Source: Curvularia sp. ZM96
Taxonomy: Eukaryota; Ascomycota; Dothideomycetes; Pleosporales; Pleosporaceae
Direction of reading: 5' to 3'
Length of the DNA: 64,000 nt
Assembly (NCBI GenBank): GCA_022457065.1
Contig: JAJGBQ010000002.1
Coordinates: forward strand, 682,001 to 746,000
Each line of letters begins with the position of its first letter. Position 1 is the first letter of the stretch. The notes beneath the pieces are model-generated. The model searched no databases and was not told the DNA's origin. It saw only the letters and a program-made list of their open reading frames with translations. Positions 59,404-64,000 of the stretch are shown piece by piece. The position numbers and the translations under genes were made by a program.

Positions 59404-61196
59404 CTACAGAATACATGTCTTTGCTGCTGGATATTCGGCTTCCGGCTTACTAGGGCGCAGTTTCAGCGACCCCTGCATCCCTAATAATTCAGCGAGCCTC
59501 ATGCTCACGTTGGGGGCCTCTGTTTCCTCCAGTCCAACATCACTGGTACTGCTCGACGCTCCTCGCTTGAAGCGTATCATCACCAAACTCTGGTCATCTC
59601 GCATGACCTCTCTTGCCTTCTCAGCGTATACTCGAGCGTTTTCCGGTAGCGGATCAGTTTCGAGCGCACCGGGCGGTCTTCTATTTTCCTCTGTATCAAT
59701 CTTCCACTTGCATAATGCCACTAAACTTGTTCGCTGCCAGATACCATCGTTTTCCGGACATTGTTGAAGGAGTTGCATAGCCTCACTTCGGATAGGGAGA
59801 TGGCGGCATCGAAAGATAATATTGAGGAGCCCTCCTTGGACACTATTATCGATAGGAAGCGTAAACTGTGAGGTCACTCTTCGGGATATCTGGTTACGGA
59901 GGATCTGGCGACTGAGATACAACATGCGAGCGTAAAGATGATTGAACTTGTCGAAGATCATTGGTGTCGCAGCAAAGAGGATATCAAAAGTATTCGACAT
60001 CAGCAAGTGACACAGCTCGAGCTGGTGAATGGATTGAAGTTGATTGGCAGTCATTGAATCAAAATCAAGACGATTCCTCAAGCTTTCAAAGGAAGCTTTC
60101 CATTGGGAAAAGTCGCGGATGTGAGCTTGATGCAAGCATTTGAGGCACGACACGTACGGAAACGCGGAACATTCATGGTCCAATCTTGCCAAGCCAGCGC
60201 TCCCAATCCTGCGTAGAAAGTATAAGGCACTGCTTATCTTGCCATCTATATCACATCGTGCTTCTCTCAGGGTCGCAAACTTGAGTGATGTCAAGTTTGG
60301 ACTATAGCCTGTAGCAGCATAGTAATCAAACACTAACGCGGAGCTCCTATGCAGCGCGGCTTGTACGAGAGTACGGCCTAAGACTGAAGCCATGTGCTTG
60401 ACCGCTTGAGAGTGCTTAAGTTGCGGCTGCTCGCACAGAATACGAAGACCGCTGTGCAGGTGAGTCAAGGCATCGTTCACATTGCCCCGTAGGAACTCTA
60501 GCCAGGTGAATATCAGACAGGACATCATGACCACCTCCAGTGGCCCGCCCGCATCGATTCTACTCCGTAGCATGCTGATAGCTTTGTTGTGTTGGTAGAT
60601 TGCGGACCGCATTAGTTGTTTATATCGGTCTCTTGAGGAATGATGATTCGCCAGCCGGGACATATCACCAGCCTCGTACAGGGTGCTCAATGCGAGAAGG
60701 GCATGTCGTACAGCTGGTTCCTCCTCACTTATTTGCAGAACTAGGTTGTTCCAGAAGTCTTCATCGAAATGATTACATATGTCTTTAGACACTCGTGTAG
60801 AGTAGTAAGCGAGGCTTCGGCTCTCGTCCCAGTCGACTCCGTCGCGTGTGCGGTTTATGCTCCTAGGCACGCACCATGGGTATACTACATCGTAAACGTT
60901 CGAATTAGGTATAATGGTAATTTCAGACGTGTCAAAACTAGCATTAGTACTCCGGTCTAGGCTCATCTGCAAGACATCGTATTTTGAAAGGCGTATCCTA
61001 GACTTCCTAGGTAATGGTGTCGTGTATCCCTCACATGTACGCCCAGTCGAGGTGCATTTGTTGCAGAAAGGCTTTGTCTCGTCACACTTGACGCGCCGGA
61101 TCCTGAAGATTGTGGTGAGAACACGTAACCAGTGCAGGCTTGGGAATCTCACTTGCAGACTGAACATCCTGTCCGGACCTTCATTTTGGAATGCAT
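59404..61196 (-). CDS. Zn(II)2Cys6 transcription factor
   Basis: Exon 1 61196-61153 and exon 2 61102-59404, with a 50-nt intron (GTGAGA donor, CTTCAG acceptor) inside the zinc cluster; 580 residues. The join restores the motif GCSVCKIRRVKCDE...CNKCTSTGRTCEGY, with the C-x2-C-x6-C-x6-C-x2-C-x6-C spacing. A second in-frame ATG is four codons downstream (61184). The long C-terminal part is helical with a WLEFLRGN segment, as in the fungal-specific TF domain 2 family. It is a probable nuclear DNA-binding regulator; nearby nitroreductase and glyoxalase genes are possible but unproven targets. Confidence 0.9.
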
Positions 61197-62247
61197 CTGA
61201 TTTCGTTGCGTGTCGCACAGGTGTGGGATTCATCTAAACGTTCTGAGTTTCGCAAGGTGCAGTTCGGTTGTAGATAGCGGGAAAGGAAGCAGTGTGCAAG
61301 CACATGAGCGTGCTCTTGAACAGCTTCACCAGTCATCGGATTGAGGGGATTCGACATTAGTTATTGGAAAACTGAGCTTGATCAGACTACTGCACACGAC
61401 GGGGACAAGGACCCAAAGAAGAATAGTGCCAAGAGTACAAGCTGGCCCCCACGCCTCGACCTGGATTAGGGCTTATCCTAGTTCCGTTCAACCAATGCAA
61501 CACCGCCCAAAATTACCGCTCATTTCAGGAAGGGCCCTGACGGACCTGGCGCACAGCTACACGCGCAGACACAAGACAACAGAGCTGCTCTGTTGTCTGC
61601 GCAGCTAACACTTAAGCTCAGGCAGGTCAGTAGAGCTGAGCTCGATCGAAGTCTGCTGTACGATGGTAGAAGCAGGCTGAAAGTATTGAGGTGCCAAGGT
61701 TCTCGGTCCACTCCCATGAGCCATACTGAGCGAAGAGGAAGCGACCACAGCCTTGCCTAGCTTATCAGAGCACAAAAAATTCGTTAAGGCCCCCCTTCAA
61801 TCTGAAGTGAGTCTAAGCATTGCGTGTGCTATGTCCAGACGAGTAACGCAGGCGTTCGCGGCAATCACGGCAATCATTGGAGGCGCGCAATCTACTATTT
61901 GTTGTCCAAAGAAATGGAGATCGCATATCCTTTGGTGGCACCAAGTGGGTTAGTAAAGGCAACGGTGTGCCAGGAACTTCAATAAGCTCTACGCTTAGTG
62001 CCGTTTAACCATTTTTTGAGAAGCTTCTCCACCATCCTGGGTTGCAAATGACGTCACTTCCCGGAACCGAAGGCACGACTGTGGATACATCTCACCCTGG
62101 AGCCTACAGCCTGGCACCATTAAAGTTTCCCACTCTGTTGTTTAAGAGACGAGCCATCGCTAATGAAGAAGTTTAGAGAGATGTAAATTTCGAAAATGGC
62201 ATCATGTATGTAGATTTTGGCAAGCAAGTGGATAGCACATTCAGAAA
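61197..62247. other. Intergenic, promoter of the zinc-cluster gene
   Basis: No supported gene. An inverted repeat lies near 61573-61602 (gacaacagagc/gctctgttgtc). Confidence 0.5.
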
Positions 62248-62886
62248 ATGTCTAACAAGTAACAAGATTTCACTTCTACAAAAACAAGCGGCAAAACCAC
62301 GTATCCCATTCCAGATAGCCTCAAGAACTATGACATCTTACAAATCCTGCACAACCATTCAGTATTATCCCAAATACTCTGGCCACACTCATCTGCCACG
62401 GTCCGCACGCAGCCAAGTTCTATGTCGAACTTGTCAAATTTTATTGTCGAGCAAGGCGGATCAGAATTCAAAGCATCGGTGTGTAACCAGCCAGACGGGG
62501 TGATATGCACCGAAGAACTGCCACTCGGAGTCAAGGCTACAGTTATTTATGTGATAGCTAGTCGTAATCAACTTGCCGACGAGCAGGACGCGCATAGCGA
62601 AAAGGCCGAAGCCGTATCGACTTCAAGCTTGGTCAACGTGTCAACCCTTCCGATAGACCACCAACTCTATCTGGTCGAAGAGAGATCCGCAACTGCCCTC
62701 AAGCCGCTCACCTCTTGGATAAAAATGAAGCAAGATAAGCCTATCCCAAAAACAGAAAATCTAGTAAAGGTGTTGGAGCAGTTGGGAGAACCTCAGAAAG
62801 ATCTTGTGTCTGCATTGTCGGAGTTGAACCGCATCGCAACACATGTAAATACAGATATTTCGCTAGAAAAAGCAAAGAATGAATAG
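62248..62886 (+). pseudogene. Unrecognised gene with an early in-frame stop
   Basis: The frame starts with ATG at 62248, meets TAA after four codons (62260-62262), then stays open for over 200 codons to TAG at 62884-62886. The sequence after the stop (KTTYPIPDSLKNYDILQILH...) looks like true protein. A C-to-T change in CAA would explain the stop, as in repeat-induced point mutation. The alternative is a shorter, intact gene that starts at ATG 62422 (154 aa). There are no membrane segments or recognised domains. Confidence 0.4.
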
Positions 62887-63526
62887 AAAAGGAAGCCACT
62901 TCGGCCTAGCGTTGCAAGCGGATCACTTTTGATTGTACGAAGACGATTAGTCGCGGGCTTAGCTCCCTTTCACTTAATCGCTCACCAGGGTGATTGAAAC
63001 ATTGATGTGAACATGCAGTCTTCCTTTGCAGCTATTCACCCTTTTGGACCAAAATACTCAATACACTTCCGAGTTCAGAGAAGGATTCAAACTGTTTGGC
63101 ACTAGTCAAAGCTCATGTAAGAGCTGCATGTGACGACCAGGTAGTAGGGGTACTAAGGGAAATACAAATGGCACCTCACGAAGAAAAATGGGACTAGGCT
63201 CCTAAGGATTGGATACCCTCATCCTTCGGCATATTTAGGGCTTGTAGAGTATGGTAAGCTTGTATACTCAACTTGAGTCTTCCCGAAAGTGGCTATTAGG
63301 CAACCAAGGCAGGTATCAAACTCTTTGTCACCATTGCCGACGTAGCAGACGCTAACAAACTCTGTGAAGCTAATCACAGTTGTATATATGTATAAAGCCC
63401 AGGAATGTAGGAGTTCCATACCGCCATCCTCGCAACCTTTCTCCTCACCTCTCTTCGACAGACGTTTACGCAATCTATTCCTCCGCACTATACGCTTAGT
63501 CCTTTCATGAAGAAACTTGTTGCACA
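62887..63526. other. Intergenic; promoter of the last gene
   Basis: No gene is seen. It includes the TATA element listed separately. Confidence 0.5.
63383..63396 (+). promoter_or_regulatory. TATA box of the last gene
   Basis: The sequence tatatatgtataaa lies about 130 bp upstream of the ATG at 63527. Confidence 0.45.
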
Positions 63527-64000
63527 ATGCAAAAGCAACATGAAGCCGATGGCTGCACACAAGAGCAGTTGTTCGAGGACGGTCAGACCAAATCGACATG
63601 GAGTTTCCTCCACCACAACAACCGCCGCCTAAAGCAAGCCATGAGAATCATGATCTTTCTGATAGTGGTCATGGGCATTACACTGGTCGCATTCATCCAT
63701 CTCACCATTCAGATCGGCAAGGAACGCGACCTGGTCCTCCATCTGGAGCAACAGATTGACCACTACCAGCACCACGGCAACGCCGTCACAAAGAGGGCCT
63801 TGCCCTGGTTCCTCGGTGCCGCATTCTGGACGGCAAATCAAATTTTTGCACTCTATGGATTGGCCTCCAGCTGCCAATCTTTTACCGAAAGTGCCGGCAA
63901 CGCAGCGCTCTGCATCTGGGGCGCCATGTCCACAGCAGCCACCTTCATTGGTGCAGCTAAACATGGTGCTTCAACAGTCAAGATTATTCACGACAGGCTC
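63527..64000 (+). CDS. Type II single-pass membrane protein, unknown (3' partial)
   Basis: An open frame of 158 codons runs from ATG 63527 to the window end without a stop. A polar N-terminus with a basic HHNNRRLKQ patch comes before one strong TM helix (about residues 42-62, IMIFLIVVMGITLVAFI). A Glu/His-rich linker follows, then a region with Trp and two Cys (SSCQSF, ALCIWG). The basic-in rule predicts an outside C-terminus. No family is recognised. The missing 3' end prevents judging the full size. Confidence 0.65.
   Translation, partial: MQKQHEADGCTQEQLFEDGQTKSTWSFLHHNNRRLKQAMRIMIFLIVVMGITLVAFIHLTIQIGKERDLVLHLEQQIDHYQHHGNAVTKRALPWFLGAAFWTANQIFALYGLASSCQSFTESAGNAALCIWGAMSTAATFIGAAKHGASTVKIIHDRL

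Overview
The window is from a filamentous ascomycete genome. Genes carry short introns (about 44-116 nt) with GT..AG ends and CTAAC/CTGAC-like branch points. The gene families are typical of fungi: HET-domain proteins, an NB-ARC/TPR STAND protein, a Zn(II)2Cys6 regulator, TRI12-type and other MFS transporters, a CYP52-like P450 and a Mae1/TehA-type channel. Dothideomycetes, probably Pleosporales, is the best guess from protein style and small cysteine-rich secreted genes; this is inference. Exon structures were worked out by hand from splice signals and frame continuity.

Layout. 0-2 kb: 3' half of an ABCC-type transporter. 2-6 kb: gene-poor, with one candidate cysteine-rich mini-gene (5362-5582). 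6-14 kb: a long disordered protein, an MFS transporter and an F-box-like protein, all minus strand. 14-19 kb: a six-cysteine secreted protein (15262-15685) and a P450. 19-30 kb: a self/non-self recognition block with a STAND/NLR-like protein (plus strand) and two HET-domain proteins (minus strand). 30-38 kb: a TRI12-type efflux pump, a multi-pass membrane protein and an anion/dicarboxylate channel, separated by LTR-like relics and a 17-bp minisatellite. 39 kb: a second six-cysteine secreted protein. 42.7-49.5 kb: a same-strand family of three related loci that encode a helical 'ML...G' module plus paired C2H2-like fingers (two intact, one decayed). 50-53 kb: AT-rich decayed sequence with an ankyrin relic. 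53-61 kb: a glycosylated membrane protein, an Hsp31/DJ-1 glyoxalase-like enzyme, a nitroreductase-like protein and a Zn2Cys6 regulator. 62-64 kb: a gene broken by an early stop, and a type II membrane protein that runs off the window.

There is no obvious biosynthetic cluster. The window looks like an accessory, fast-evolving region mixing recognition genes, candidate secreted effectors, transporters/detoxification enzymes and repeat debris. The most novel items are the local zinc-finger family and the two well-supported small secreted proteins, both of which are missed by simple ORF calling because of their introns.
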